Shown here: positions 9,465 to 18,801 of the stretch, piece after piece
Position numbering within the stretch: the stretch's first letter is position 1
How the letters are laid out: every line of letters starts with the position of its first letter
From: DTU013 sp964490975
GTDB lineage: Bacteria > Bacillota > Clostridia > Acetivibrionales > DTU013
Length of the DNA stretch: 64,000 nucleotides
Direction of reading: 5' to 3'
NCBI GenBank assembly: GCA_964490975.1
Contig: CAZBEQ010000010.1
Coordinates: forward strand, 1 to 64,000
Made by a program: the position numbers and the translations under genes
Notes under the pieces: generated by a model
Databases searched by the model: none
What the model was told of the DNA's origin: nothing
Seen by the model: the letters and a program-made list of their open reading frames with translations, nothing else

Positions 9465-10142
9465 TCAACTCACCTCCGCATCGCTGTCTATCTGACCGTC
9501 TACTATCCTTATCACCCTGTCTGCCTGTTGTGCAATACTGTTGTCATGCGTTATCAATATAACAGTATTGCCTTTGTCGTGAAGTTCATGGATGATTTTC
9601 ATGATATCCTGTCCGGATCTGGTATCCAGGTTGCCGGTAGGTTCATCGGCCAGCAGGATCGGCGGGTTGCTGACAAGCGCCCTGGCTATAGCGACTCTTT
9701 GCTGCTGTCCTCCCGAAAGTTCGTTCGGCGTATGCCTGACACGTTCTTCAAGGCCTACGGCCGCAAGGGCTTCAATAGCTCTGCGATGCCTTTCCTTTTG
9801 ACTTATGCCCCTATATATCAGCGGAAGCTCAACATTTTCTATGGCATTCAATTTTTTCAGCAAATTGAAGCCCTGAAATATGAATCCGATCTTTATGTTA
9901 CGGATATCAGCCAGCTCGTTATCGTTCATATTGCTTATCTCTTTCCCGTCAAGCATATAACTGCCCGATGTAGGTACATCAAGACAGCCCAGTATGTTCA
10001 TCAGCGTCGACTTGCCGGACCCGGACGGACCTGTTATAGCAACAAATTCATGTCTTTTTATATGCAATGTCACGCCGTTTAGAGCTGCCACACTGTTATC
10101 ACCCATACTGTAAACCTTTTGGATATTGCTGAGTGTTATCAT
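9465..10142 (-). CDS. ABC transporter ATP-binding protein (MacB/LolD type)
   Basis: The 225-residue ATPase powers the adjacent permease. All nucleotide-binding motifs are visible: Walker A GPSGSGKST, Q-loop FQGFNLL, signature LSGGQQQR, Walker B ILLADEPTGNLD and the switch His in ITHD. It is the compact single-domain form. A canonical AGGAGG precedes the start. It sits between the adaptor and permease genes with almost no spacing, so the three are one operon. Confidence 0.96.
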   Translation of the reverse strand: MITLSNIQKVYSMGDNSVAALNGVTLHIKRHEFVAITGPSGSGKSTLMNILGCLDVPTSGSYMLDGKEISNMNDNELADIRNIKIGFIFQGFNLLKKLNAIENVELPLIYRGISQKERHRRAIEALAAVGLEERVRHTPNELSGGQQQRVAIARALVSNPPILLADEPTGNLDTRSGQDIMKIIHELHDKGNTVILITHDNSIAQQADRVIRIVDGQIDSDAEVS

Positions 10143-10151
10143 ATCGACCTC

Positions 10152-12143
10152 CTAAAAGCCCTTTCCTCCGCCCATCATTCCTCCCATGGGCATACCGCCT
10201 CCGCCCATCATGTCTCCACCCCTGTCCTGCTGCGAGCCGCGCTCGTCAGTGGTGCTCGATGAAGAAGCGGCAGTCTTAGGCAGCAATACCTTCTGCCCCT
10301 CGGAAAGACCGCTTGTTATTTCTATATAAGTGTCATTGCTGATTCCTGTTTCAACTTCAACCATGGTGTACCCGTCATAATAGGAATCAGTACCGGCTCC
10401 CATTCCTTTTCCCATCCCTTGCCTGCGACCGCTGGTACTTTGAGAGGTGCTTGCCTGACCGCCTACGGCATTGCCGTCTTCCTGCGAGCCATTGCCTGTA
10501 CTGTCGGGGGCCTTCGGGATAGTATTCGATCCTGTTGCCGGATCAGATACGGCGCTACCTTTGCTGCTGTTCGTGTCAGTGTCCTGACTGCTGCCTGGTC
10601 TGACTGGTCTGCTTCCCGGGCTACCATTTTCCCCTGCATTTGGCCTGCCTGCAGATGGATTCTCCATATTGCTTTTTTGTGCCGACCCTCCTGTTGCGTT
10701 TACATAGACAAAACTCTTGTTACCGATTTTCGTTATTGCTTCAACAGGAACCATCAGCACATCCTGCTTGTCGCTTATATATATCTCCGCATCGATATTC
10801 ATGCCGGTTTTCAATTTTCCCGCTGCATTATCATCTACCGAGACTGTTACGGGATATGTGGTAACGCCATTCTGACTGCTGCCCTCCATTGCAACATTGC
10901 TCACCTTTCCGGTCAACGGATCTGACTGCGTATCCTCAAGTGCTTCCGCAGTTATTTCTACTGACTGGCCTTCAACTATTTGTGAAATATCCAGTTCATC
11001 TATATCAATTGAAAATTCTAGACGACTCATATCAGAAACAACAGCAAGCATTTCGCCCTGCTTCACTGTATCCCCTTCACTGGTATTTCCCATGCTTGTT
11101 ATCGTGCCGTCAAACGGTGCTTTTATAGTATAGTAATCAAGCTGTTTCTGTTTGATTTCCAATTGTGATTTGAGGTTTTCAAACTTTATAGCATTAGTTG
11201 AGGATGTTAGAATAAGATCATCATTTTCCAATTTAACAAGTACATCTCCGGCATCAACTGACTCATTCTCCCGTACATTCAGTTTAGCAATGGTCCCGCC
11301 CGCCTCACTCCTTATAACCTTTTTTCTGACGTATGCAAGAGTGTCGCTTCCGGCACTGTCGGTCACAGTATCACCTGCAGTTATCTCTGCCGTCACCTGC
11401 ATCCCTTCCGAAAGCGATCCCGGATTGTCCACAGTTATCTCAATATTGTATACAGCAGAGCCTGATTCCGACAAATACGGCTTACTGCTCATATATGTAA
11501 CATTCCCCTCAACAGAGATCAGCAGCTCCGGTATGTAAACAACAGCCATCTGACCCGGCTGCACCTTCTCAACAGCTGTACTGTTGAAAGGTAAAGTAAC
11601 GCTCAGCTTTGACACATCTGTCAGTGTCATTAATGCTCCGTCCTTGTTAATGTTGTCCCCTTCCTTCACACTAATATCTGTAACCTGACCCAAATAAGGA
11701 GCCATCACTGTAAGTCCCTTGATACTGCTATATGTACTGTCGATAGTAAGCTGCATCTGTTCAATGCTGTTTTTCGCATTTTCTATGTCCAACAGTGCAT
11801 CCGTATTATCAAGAACAAACAATACATCGCCTGCCTTTACCTGATCCCCCTCTTTGCAGTTGATCTGCTGCAAAGTGGCAGTCACTTTGGGTGACAGCTC
11901 GCTCCTGCTTGATGAAACAACAGGTGCCGAGCCTGCGATGCTTTTTACGAGCCTGCCCTTGACAACTGTTGAAGTCCTTTGCTCCACAGCTGTTCCCGCA
12001 TCTGCTTGTTTGGTTCTGATATAAATGAATACACCTCCTGCAATCAATGCTGCAATCAGACAGACAGCAATGACTCTGAATGTTTTTCTCCTTTTACCTG
12101 CTGATACAACACCCTTTTCTGACCCTGGTATTACCGTATCCAT
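10152..12143 (-). CDS. HlyD/MacA-like adaptor with two fused adaptor modules
   Basis: The 663-residue protein has one N-terminal membrane helix (about residues 22-44) and an extracytoplasmic part. Two complete lipoyl-like/hairpin modules occur in tandem, about residues 75-260 and 275-480. Each has the 'VKAGDVL'/'VDAGDVL' turn and a 'MAPYLGQV'/'IKAPFDGTI' strand. Canonical MacA-type adaptors have one. A Ser/Pro/Gly linker leads to a further small beta domain and a Gly/Met-rich tail. It is first in the operon with the MacB-like genes and should couple the pump to the cell envelope. Confidence 0.87.
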   Translation of the reverse strand: MDTVIPGSEKGVVSAGKRRKTFRVIAVCLIAALIAGGVFIYIRTKQADAGTAVEQRTSTVVKGRLVKSIAGSAPVVSSSRSELSPKVTATLQQINCKEGDQVKAGDVLFVLDNTDALLDIENAKNSIEQMQLTIDSTYSSIKGLTVMAPYLGQVTDISVKEGDNINKDGALMTLTDVSKLSVTLPFNSTAVEKVQPGQMAVVYIPELLISVEGNVTYMSSKPYLSESGSAVYNIEITVDNPGSLSEGMQVTAEITAGDTVTDSAGSDTLAYVRKKVIRSEAGGTIAKLNVRENESVDAGDVLVKLENDDLILTSSTNAIKFENLKSQLEIKQKQLDYYTIKAPFDGTITSMGNTSEGDTVKQGEMLAVVSDMSRLEFSIDIDELDISQIVEGQSVEITAEALEDTQSDPLTGKVSNVAMEGSSQNGVTTYPVTVSVDDNAAGKLKTGMNIDAEIYISDKQDVLMVPVEAITKIGNKSFVYVNATGGSAQKSNMENPSAGRPNAGENGSPGSRPVRPGSSQDTDTNSSKGSAVSDPATGSNTIPKAPDSTGNGSQEDGNAVGGQASTSQSTSGRRQGMGKGMGAGTDSYYDGYTMVEVETGISNDTYIEITSGLSEGQKVLLPKTAASSSSTTDERGSQQDRGGDMMGGGGMPMGGMMGGGKGF

Positions 12144-12351
12144 TCAATTACCTCCAAACTTTTTTGTGATACTGAGCATTGTTAAGCTCCACTTTTCCAT
12201 TTTTACACTAAAACCTTAAAAGTTCCTTAAATGCATACGGTTTTTTGATCCCTGATTGTTAACATTTTGTGAACATTTATGCATGACAAATCAACAGGCT
12301 GCTTACGCCCTCGTGTTTCATAGTACCTGCCTTCATTATTCAGTCTGAGAA

Positions 12352-13329
12352 TCATTGCGTGAAATTTTCTTCGATTATAGAAGATGCTTTTCTCTTGTCG
12401 TAGACGTACCACCATACACCATTGAGTAATTGGCTTTCACCAGGCAATACAAATGTCTTTATACTATCGCTCCTGACTTTTACCGCACTGCCGGCATATC
12501 TGGAAATATCCGATATGGATATATTGGTTTTTACATGTTCATCAACTATGGCAAATATATCATCTATCTTCAAAATATAGTTGATATTCAGCTTCTGATC
12601 TATCAGCGCCTTAATGAAATCCTGCTGCATCTTTATACGGCCGATATCGCCCTCCATATATCCCTGTCCCTTGTAATTGCCTTTCCTGTAACGGACAAGC
12701 TGTTCAGACTTTTTGCCATTGAGCAGCTGCATGCCCTTTTTCAGATGGATATGTAGATTCTGCGTCGGATCATCGTAATCCATCCTGAATGGAACATAAA
12801 ATTTGACTCCGCCCAGTGCATCAATAATTTTTCTGAAGCCCTCGAAATCAGCGGTAATGTAATAGTGGACCGGAAGCCCCGTGATCCTGGATATTTCTCT
12901 TGCAACTCGCTTCTCCCCGCCCCTTGAATAAGTGGCATTGATCTTTCTGTATACCCTTCCGGTAAGGATCCTGGTATCTCTTGCAATCGACAGCATATTA
13001 AGGGACAACGACACAGGATCAAAATTGATTAGCATTATGACATCACACCGGGTCTTATCTCTGTCAAGGCCGAGGACCATAATGTTGACAGGCGCTGACG
13101 CTTCATCTGTCCCCTCCGAAATCTCCGAACTTTTCGGGCTTTCCAGTCTCTCAGCTTCCAATAATATATCCGCGCTGTATCCATTATCGTTAAAATCAAT
13201 GTAGCTTATGGGTTCCGGCACAATTTCGAGCATATTACCAGCATACACCAGCATAAAGTACAAACCGTTTGCACTCAGCGCAAGCAGCACAATTAAAGCA
13301 GCTATGAATACAAGTCTGGTTAGCCTCAT
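12352..13329 (-). CDS. LCP (LytR-CpsA-Psr) family wall-polymer ligase
   Basis: LCP enzymes transfer teichoic acids or capsular glycans from a lipid carrier to peptidoglycan. The protein (about 325 aa) has one N-terminal membrane helix and an extracellular LCP domain. Visible motifs are NIMVLGLDRDK, SIARDTRI and KINATYSRGG, with the arginines and aspartates that bind pyrophosphate. The frame can start at a GTG at 13374, but the ATG at 13329 has GAGG at proper spacing and begins the membrane helix. Its acceptor polymer is unknown. Confidence 0.88.
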   Translation of the reverse strand: MRLTRLVFIAALIVLLALSANGLYFMLVYAGNMLEIVPEPISYIDFNDNGYSADILLEAERLESPKSSEISEGTDEASAPVNIMVLGLDRDKTRCDVIMLINFDPVSLSLNMLSIARDTRILTGRVYRKINATYSRGGEKRVAREISRITGLPVHYYITADFEGFRKIIDALGGVKFYVPFRMDYDDPTQNLHIHLKKGMQLLNGKKSEQLVRYRKGNYKGQGYMEGDIGRIKMQQDFIKALIDQKLNINYILKIDDIFAIVDEHVKTNISISDISRYAGSAVKVRSDSIKTFVLPGESQLLNGVWWYVYDKRKASSIIEENFTQ

Positions 13330-13420
13330 AATAACCTCGGTGACAACAGACCTCAAAAGTCGCATTATTTTCACTTAGTATATGTCTGCCGCAGGTTTTA
13401 ATTCGCATGTGAGACTCGCA

Positions 13421-13476
13421 AAAAAGCCTGCAGCATTAAATGCAGATATATCCGCATTTTATACCACAGGCCTTTT
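13421..13476 (-). terminator. Terminator after dapL
   Basis: An imperfect outer stem (AAAAGCCTG with CAGGCCTTTT) encloses an inner AAATGC/GCATTT pair. On the minus strand it ends in CAGGC followed by six T residues, about 65 bases after the dapL stop. Confidence 0.65.
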
Positions 13477-13539
13477 AAATCTGAGAGAAAGTCGCTTATA
13501 ACACTTCGGTTCAACGAGGTGGGGCAAATCTTGGCCTCG

Positions 13540-14781
13540 TTATAACTTTAGCCTTGTCTTTATACGGTCAACGGCACGTTCTGTATTTTCCCTGCTTCCA
13601 AAGGCAGTTAACCTGAAATAGCCCTGTCCACTCGGACCGAAACCGGCTCCAGGTGTTCCGACAATATATGCCTCGCCAAGCAGTTTATCATAGAAAGCCC
13701 ATGAGTCAATGCCATTTGGTGTTTTCATCCATATATACGGTGCATTTACCCCTCCGAAAACCTCAAGCCCGATATCCATAAGTCCTTTTCTTATAATAGA
13801 GGCGTTTGCCATATAGTAATCTATCACGGTTTTGATCTGTTTTTTACCTTCCTCACTGTACACCGCTTCGGCAGCTCTTTGTATGATATATGCAACACCA
13901 TTGAATTTAGTGGTTTGCCTCCTGTACCAAAGCTGATTGAGCGAAACCCTCCTTCCGCTTTCACTCTCAGCCATCACACCCTTTGGTATGACAGTGTAAG
14001 CACACCTGGTACCTGTGAAGCCTGCGGTCTTGGAGAAGCTTCTGAACTCGATGGCTACATTCTTCGCGCCATCTATCTCATAAATGCTGTGCGGGATATC
14101 AGGTTCGCTGATATAAGCCTCATAAGCAGAATCATAAAGTATCACACTATTGTTTTGTTCCGCATATTCTACCCATTTCTTCAGCTGTTCCCTTGTAATG
14201 GAGGCGCCGGTTGGATTATTCGGGAAGCAGAGATAAATCATATCTACCCTTTCGGACGGCAATTCAGGCGAAAAACCGTTTTCAGATGTACACGGCATAT
14301 AGACGACTTTGCTGAAACGTCCGCTCACACTGTCGTATTCGCCCGTCCTGCCTGCCATAACGTTGCTGTCCAGATACACAGGATAAACAGGGTCAGTTAG
14401 AGCAACTACATTGTTTACCCCGAAGATTTCCTGGATATTTGCTGTATCGCTCTTTGCGCCGTCGCTAATGAATATTTCATCCATATCAAGCGAAACACCT
14501 CTTGATTTGTAGTCGTTCTCAATTATTGCTTTTATAAGAAAATCATAACCATAGCCGTCAGGTCCATATCCCTTAAAGGTTTTTTCATCAGCCATCTCAT
14601 CAGCAGCCTTGTGAATGCCTTTGACGATCTCCGGCTGCAGCGGCCTGGTCACATCACCAATCCCCAGACTTATAACATCTGCCTCGGGATGTGCCTTCAT
14701 AAAATTATTCCTTCGCCTTGCCACCTCTGCGAACAGGTAGTTTCCGGGCAGCTTCAGATAATTATCATTTAAATATGCCAT
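13540..14781 (-). CDS. dapL: LL-diaminopimelate aminotransferase
   Basis: DapL converts tetrahydrodipicolinate directly to LL-diaminopimelate, bypassing the acylated branch of lysine and peptidoglycan synthesis. The 413-residue PLP enzyme has the usual N-terminus (MAYLNDNYLKLPGNYLF) and the Schiff-base lysine in SFSKTAGFTGTR. The ATG at 14781 is preferred, with GGAG eight bases upstream; a GTG three codons earlier sits on the binding site. It lies directly downstream of dapF, and the two genes give consecutive steps. Confidence 0.96.
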   Translation of the reverse strand: MAYLNDNYLKLPGNYLFAEVARRRNNFMKAHPEADVISLGIGDVTRPLQPEIVKGIHKAADEMADEKTFKGYGPDGYGYDFLIKAIIENDYKSRGVSLDMDEIFISDGAKSDTANIQEIFGVNNVVALTDPVYPVYLDSNVMAGRTGEYDSVSGRFSKVVYMPCTSENGFSPELPSERVDMIYLCFPNNPTGASITREQLKKWVEYAEQNNSVILYDSAYEAYISEPDIPHSIYEIDGAKNVAIEFRSFSKTAGFTGTRCAYTVIPKGVMAESESGRRVSLNQLWYRRQTTKFNGVAYIIQRAAEAVYSEEGKKQIKTVIDYYMANASIIRKGLMDIGLEVFGGVNAPYIWMKTPNGIDSWAFYDKLLGEAYIVGTPGAGFGPSGQGYFRLTAFGSRENTERAVDRIKTRLKL

Positions 14782-14811
14782 TATTCCCACTCCTTTATAA
14801 CACTTCGTTTC

Positions 14812-14836
14812 AACGAGGCTACATTATAGCCTCGTT
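14812..14836. repeat. 10-bp perfect hairpin between dapF and dapL
   Basis: AACGAGGCTA and TAGCCTCGTT form a perfect stem around a five-base loop, overlapping the last dapF codons. No T-run follows. A related arrangement (AACGAGG...CCTCGTT, about 13513-13543) lies at the dapL stop, with the same neighbouring CACTTCG-TTCAACGAGG sequence. Confidence 0.6.
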
Positions 14837-15660
14837 ATATCAATTTCTCCATCGAATACCTTGACAGCCGGGCCTGTCTTGTAGACATGGCCATCAGCCT
14901 CATTCCACTCTATCAGCAGCTCTCCTCCTGGAAGCATTACAGTCACACTCCTGTCACACAGTCCGTTGAGCACAGCTGCTACAACAGATGCGCAGGCACC
15001 TGTTCCACATGCCAGCGTTTCGCCTGATCCCCTCTCCCACACTCTCATTTTGATTTTGTCCCGGCTGAGGATCTGAATAAACTCAACATTGGTCTTTTTG
15101 GGGAAAATTGCATTGTTCTCTAACTGCGGACCATATAAAGGCAACTCACTTACATCGTCTGTAAAGATAACCGCATGAGGGTTACCCATTGATACACAGG
15201 TCACATTGAATATCCTGCCTTTTATTTCTACCGGCTCATCAATAAACTGTTCTTTAGAACTGATCACAGGTATACGTGCAGATTCAATCGCAGGCTTGCC
15301 CATATCTACCCTTACAGCAGCAACCTTTCCTTCAGTGACCTTCAGCTCAAGTATCTTAATGCCAGCCAGCGTTTCAAGCGTTATTCTTTCCTTATTGATG
15401 ATCCCATTTTCATAGACATATTTCCCGATACATCTGCTGGCGTTCCCGCACATTTCCGCCTCGGACCCGTCGGAATTGAATATCCTCATCCTCACATCCG
15501 CAACATCCGATGGCATGATCAGGACAAGTCCGTCAGAACCTATGCCAAAATGCCTGTGGCTGATTTTTTGCGATAAAATTGCAGGATTTTGCAAGTTTTC
15601 ATTCATACAATTGACGAATATATAGTCATTTCCTATTCCATGCATCTTTGTAAACTTCAT
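14824..15660 (-). CDS. dapF: Diaminopimelate epimerase
   Basis: DapF interconverts LL- and meso-diaminopimelate for lysine and peptidoglycan. Both catalytic cysteines are present, in EMCGNASRC (about residue 73) and LACGTGACAS (about residue 220), and the N-terminus MKFTKMHGIGNDY is canonical. The start at 15660 has GAGG upstream; the extra ten codons of the open frame are not family-like. The gene runs into dapL, forming a two-step module. Confidence 0.96.
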   Translation of the reverse strand: MKFTKMHGIGNDYIFVNCMNENLQNPAILSQKISHRHFGIGSDGLVLIMPSDVADVRMRIFNSDGSEAEMCGNASRCIGKYVYENGIINKERITLETLAGIKILELKVTEGKVAAVRVDMGKPAIESARIPVISSKEQFIDEPVEIKGRIFNVTCVSMGNPHAVIFTDDVSELPLYGPQLENNAIFPKKTNVEFIQILSRDKIKMRVWERGSGETLACGTGACASVVAAVLNGLCDRSVTVMLPGGELLIEWNEADGHVYKTGPAVKVFDGEIDITRL

Positions 15661-15816
15661 TTTTGCAGCCTCATTTCTTGCTTCTTGCAAATATTATAAC
15701 ATGCAATCATTGAATGGCAATAGATAATTTAAATAATATGGCCAAAAATATTGAGATTGACTCTTGCATTTTATATAATCAAAAGGAAAATAATACATAT
15801 GAATGGAGGTACCGCC

Positions 15817-16722
15817 ATGAGTGAAGTAATAATCAAAAAAGTTGAATACAAAGGGTGGAAAAATTGTATTGAAATCACCAACGGTATAATAGATCTGATA
15901 GCAACGACCGATGTGGGACCGAGGATAATTCGCTTTGGCTTAGTCGGCAAAGAGAATGAATTCGTGGAATTTGCAGAGGATATGGGCAAGACCTGCTCGG
16001 AGGAATACGTATTTTATGGAGGCCATAGGCTCTGGCACGGACCCGAGGATTTGGTACGCACCTATCAGCCTGACAATACGAAGGTTGCGTGGAGAAAGAA
16101 AAAATATGGCATAGTTCTCTCACAGGATACAGAGACACAGGCACAAATCAAAAAGGAGATGGAAATCTCCATGAGTCCGGACTCTGCCAGGATATCGATA
16201 ATTCACAGGCTGACAAACAAGGGGCTTTGGGACGTGGAGTTCGCTCCCTGGAGCATCAGCATGATGGCGCCCGGAGGCGTAGAAATCGTACCACTGAACA
16301 CCCGTGATACAGGCTTGCTCCACAACGGCAGCATATCGCTGTGGTCATATACCAAAATGAATGACAAGAGAGTTAACTGGGGCGAAAAATACATAACTTT
16401 GTCACAGGATGAAAAAGCCGATACAGCATTCAAGATCGGATTGCCGAACGAATCCGGCTGGGCAGCATATGCAAACCATGGGCGACTGATCGTGGTCCAG
16501 CATGAACACGAAGACGATATGGAATACCCCGACGGCAACTGCTCCTATGAAACCTACACCAACAGCAGGTTCCTTGAGATGGAGACACTGGGGCCGGTCG
16601 TACTGCTGGCACCCGAAGAGACCATTGAGCATATCGAGACCTGGTCGATTTATGACAACATATCGAGGCCGAAAAATGAAAAGGATATCGAGAGCAGTAT
16701 CGTTCCGATGATCGGCAAGTAA
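15817..16722 (+). CDS. DUF4380-like protein (aldose-epimerase-like fold)
   Basis: A 301-residue soluble protein. It has the TTDVGPRIIRFGLVG and GGHRLWHGPED segments that I associate with DUF4380 and galactose-mutarotase-like sugar-binding folds. The reaction is not known. The ATG at 15817 has a perfect GGAGGT site; the longer upstream frame is not convincing. It is one of few plus-strand genes here and is followed by a GC-rich hairpin. Confidence 0.65.
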   Translation: MSEVIIKKVEYKGWKNCIEITNGIIDLIATTDVGPRIIRFGLVGKENEFVEFAEDMGKTCSEEYVFYGGHRLWHGPEDLVRTYQPDNTKVAWRKKKYGIVLSQDTETQAQIKKEMEISMSPDSARISIIHRLTNKGLWDVEFAPWSISMMAPGGVEIVPLNTRDTGLLHNGSISLWSYTKMNDKRVNWGEKYITLSQDEKADTAFKIGLPNESGWAAYANHGRLIVVQHEHEDDMEYPDGNCSYETYTNSRFLEMETLGPVVLLAPEETIEHIETWSIYDNISRPKNEKDIESSIVPMIGK

Positions 16723-16755
16723 AGGCTTAAAGCGCTTAAAGCAATGCTTTGTATG

Positions 16756-16783
16756 AGTCCCGGATTTGCTTAGGTCCGGGACT
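16756..16783 (+). terminator. Hairpin after the DUF4380-like gene
   Basis: AGTCCCGGA pairs with TCCGGGACT (9 bp) about 35 bases beyond the stop. The following sequence TCTTAT is only weakly T-rich. Confidence 0.5.
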
Positions 16784-16836
16784 TCTTATCAAATATCTAG
16801 TCACAATTAATCTATGAAGGGACTTGACAATGCACT

Positions 16837-17274
16837 TTGGAATTTAATACGGCAGCAGGAAAGCTAAAGAAATCCAAGTTATTTGCACAAATCATGAACA
16901 AAGACTTTCTCGCACAGGTGATACGGTATCTGGTCACCGGATTTTCCAGCGCAGCCATAGAATTTACACTTTTATTTATATTCAGGGACCTCGCAGGCTT
17001 ATCCATTCTAGCCGCAAACACAGCAGCGCTGGCAATAGTATTCTGGTTCAATTTTCTCGTGAACAGGCTTTGGTCCTTCAAATCAAAAATGAAACTCAGC
17101 AAGCAGCTTCCGATGTATCTTGTGCTTTTTGTTATCAATATAGGCGCTTCAGATCTGATAATGTATCTTTTGACAGACAAAGCCGGAATTCAATACCTTC
17201 TGGCAAAAGTTTTCGCAATAGGCGCAGTCGTCAGCTGGAATTTCATACTCTATAGGAAGGTGATTTACAAGTGA
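16837..17274 (+). CDS. GtrA-family membrane protein
   Basis: This protein of about 145 residues has four hydrophobic helices and the GtrA-family core QVIRYLVTGFSSAAIEFTLLF. Family members help flip or transfer lipid-linked sugars during wall or O-antigen modification. The start is uncertain: a TTG at 16837 keeps the full frame, while the ATG at 16894 (MNKDFLAQ) begins just before the first helix; neither has an ideal binding site. No glycosyltransferase partner is adjacent. Confidence 0.8.
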   Translation: MEFNTAAGKLKKSKLFAQIMNKDFLAQVIRYLVTGFSSAAIEFTLLFIFRDLAGLSILAANTAALAIVFWFNFLVNRLWSFKSKMKLSKQLPMYLVLFVINIGASDLIMYLLTDKAGIQYLLAKVFAIGAVVSWNFILYRKVIYK

Positions 17275-17767
17275 CATCCTCTCCTCAATGAATTGAGGAG
17301 CTTCCTTGTAGAAGGCTGGTCGCCTTTTTCACATCCGAAATTATGGTAAACATTGAGATATCATTCCCATCGCACTACTCACTATATCAACTTTAGGACT
17401 GAACTATACTGTAAAACGGCCATTTTTATAGCCTAACGTCAATAAAACAAGCCTTTTTCTTAAAAACAGCGTCCTAAAATCGAAATAATGAGTAGCGCGG
17501 TCTGCTTCTTCCGTATACTTCTGCCATCCATAAAGTGTCAGGCGCATAAATCTACTTGATATATTTCCTGTCAGCCGCAATATCAGAGGCCGAAACAAAT
17601 GGATTGTGGCATCTCTTCCTCTTTCTAGGCAATCTCATCACTTTGGTAATAGAAATATTGTATTTTTCTTTCATCTCAGGGCTAACGACATAATCAAAAA
17701 AGCCCCCTTGGGGCAATAAGCTACAAACGCTAAAAAGCCTGATAAATCAGGCTTTTTAGACAAAATG
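17275..17767. other. Gene-poor stretch with hairpins between gtrA and tRNA-Tyr
   Basis: No convincing gene is seen. Right after the GtrA stop is a 9-bp hairpin (17281-17289 with 17292-17300; CTCCTCAAT/ATTGAGGAG) preceded by TGACATCCT. That resembles the ends of IS200/IS605-type elements as I remember them, but no transposase is present. A short AAGGC/GCCTT hairpin with a T-run (17312-17330) may end the gtrA transcript. A 64-codon minus-strand frame (17404-17598) has no recognisable features. Confidence 0.4.
17732..17757 (-). terminator. Terminator after tRNA-Tyr
   Basis: AAAAAGCCTGA pairs with TCAGGCTTTTT, giving an 11-bp stem with T-runs on both strands. It lies ten bases beyond the tRNA 3' end. 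Confidence 0.85.
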
Positions 17768-17852
17768 TGGTGGAGGGGGATGGATTCGGACCATCGAAGT
17801 CACTGACAACAGATTTACAGTCTGCCCCCTTTGGCCACTCGGGAACCCCTCC
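17768..17852 (-). tRNA. tRNA-Tyr (GTA)
   Basis: An 85-base gene with GGAGGGG/CCCCTCC acceptor arms, anticodon GTA in the loop CTGTAAA, the long variable arm of bacterial tRNA-Tyr and an encoded CCA end. Confidence 0.96.
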
Positions 17853-17892
17853 ATATAAACCATGCGCGGTTATTTTGACCAGCGCATGTTAT

Positions 17893-17922
17893 ATATTACA
17901 TTACGAAGTATAGCTTTGTCAA
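17893..17922 (-). promoter_or_regulatory. Promoter of tRNA-Tyr
   Basis: On the minus strand, TTGACA (17917-17922) and TAATAT (17893-17898) are 18 bases apart, about 40 bases upstream of the tRNA. Confidence 0.75.
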
Positions 17923-17954
17923 GTGCGAAAGTCCATGTTTTTTATGGAATTTCT

Positions 17955-18671
17955 TCATGCAGTTATCAAGTGACAGCCTACAAGCTTGATATACTGTCCG
18001 TCACTGACCGTAATATACTTTTCAGTCTGGAAATTGTCATTTGATATTATGCTGTTCAATTTACCCGAAGAATCCTTTGCTATCTCAACATAGCTGCCTA
18101 TCGCTGCATCATCGGGGACAAGCTTGTACTCACCCGGCTCGATATCTCTGTTGGCTTTATACATGCCTTCATTATATCTGCCGTCCTCAGCCCGGAGTAC
18201 AGGCGCTTCAGCGGCCGGATAGCCCACAGCGTCTCTGAATTCAAGGTACTGTCCTTCTGCCGCCGTGACATATCTGTTCCCAGTAAAATTATCATTTGAA
18301 ACAATACTCTCAAGATTTCCTGTACTGTCTGAAGATAGCTGGTAATACGCAGCAAAAGCAGATTCGCTGATAAGCATATATTCGCCTGCGGGCAAATCCT
18401 TACCTATCTTGTACATACCAGACTTTATAGAAGCTTCCGCAGCTGTACCGGCGTCGGGTGCTGCCTGGACATTATCCTGGGCTGTGTTTGGAACTGTACC
18501 CTGTGTCGCATTATCGGTATTATCCGTTGTTGTCGGATTCTGCGCACTGGGTGCAGGTGCGCCTGTATCATTATTGCCAAGGCTGCCGGCAATCCCGATT
18601 ACTATTAAAACCGCCAGTACCCAGAACCACCATCTTTTGAAAATACTCTTTTTTACCTTCTCTGCGCTCAT
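17955..18671 (-). CDS. Membrane-anchored protein with two internal repeats
   Basis: A 238-residue protein with one N-terminal membrane helix after a basic stretch (RWWFWVLAVLIVIGIAG). A low-complexity Ala/Thr/Asn/Pro linker follows, then two copies of a repeat of about 65 residues (roughly 85-150 and 168-235). Both copies begin GMYK, contain PAGEY or PGEY, and share an (S)IVSNDNF-type segment. This layout is common in Firmicutes but its function is not known to me. The repeats are probably outside the cell. A GGGAGGGA site precedes the start. Confidence 0.75.
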   Translation of the reverse strand: MSAEKVKKSIFKRWWFWVLAVLIVIGIAGSLGNNDTGAPAPSAQNPTTTDNTDNATQGTVPNTAQDNVQAAPDAGTAAEASIKSGMYKIGKDLPAGEYMLISESAFAAYYQLSSDSTGNLESIVSNDNFTGNRYVTAAEGQYLEFRDAVGYPAAEAPVLRAEDGRYNEGMYKANRDIEPGEYKLVPDDAAIGSYVEIAKDSSGKLNSIISNDNFQTEKYITVSDGQYIKLVGCHLITA

Positions 18672-18740
18672 AATAATCCCTCCCGAAATACATTATGTCC
18701 AAATCAAGAAGAGATTATCGGCAATCAGGCTGTAGATGAA

Positions 18741-18773
18741 AAATCAGAGGAAACACTCACGTCCCTCTGATTT
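18741..18773 (-). terminator. Terminator after purA
   Basis: AAATCAGAGG and CCTCTGATTT form a 10-bp stem followed by T residues on the minus strand, about 30 bases beyond the purA stop. Confidence 0.8.
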
Positions 18774-18801
18774 GTCATCTTTGTTATATTCTTTATATTT
18801 T

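Noticed and set aside
12227..12415. Small minus-strand ORF after the LCP gene
   Set aside because: It overlaps the end of the LCP gene in another frame and has no independent support.
13480..15820. Lysine riboswitch for the dap genes
   Set aside because: No conserved lysine-riboswitch core could be seen near dapF or dapL.
17281..17300. End of an IS200/IS605 element
   Set aside because: The hairpin and TGACATCCT are suggestive, but there is no tnpA, tnpB or second end in the window, so it was not annotated as a mobile element.
17404..17598. Minus-strand ORF of 64 codons
   Set aside because: No binding site or recognisable domain; too short and atypical to call.
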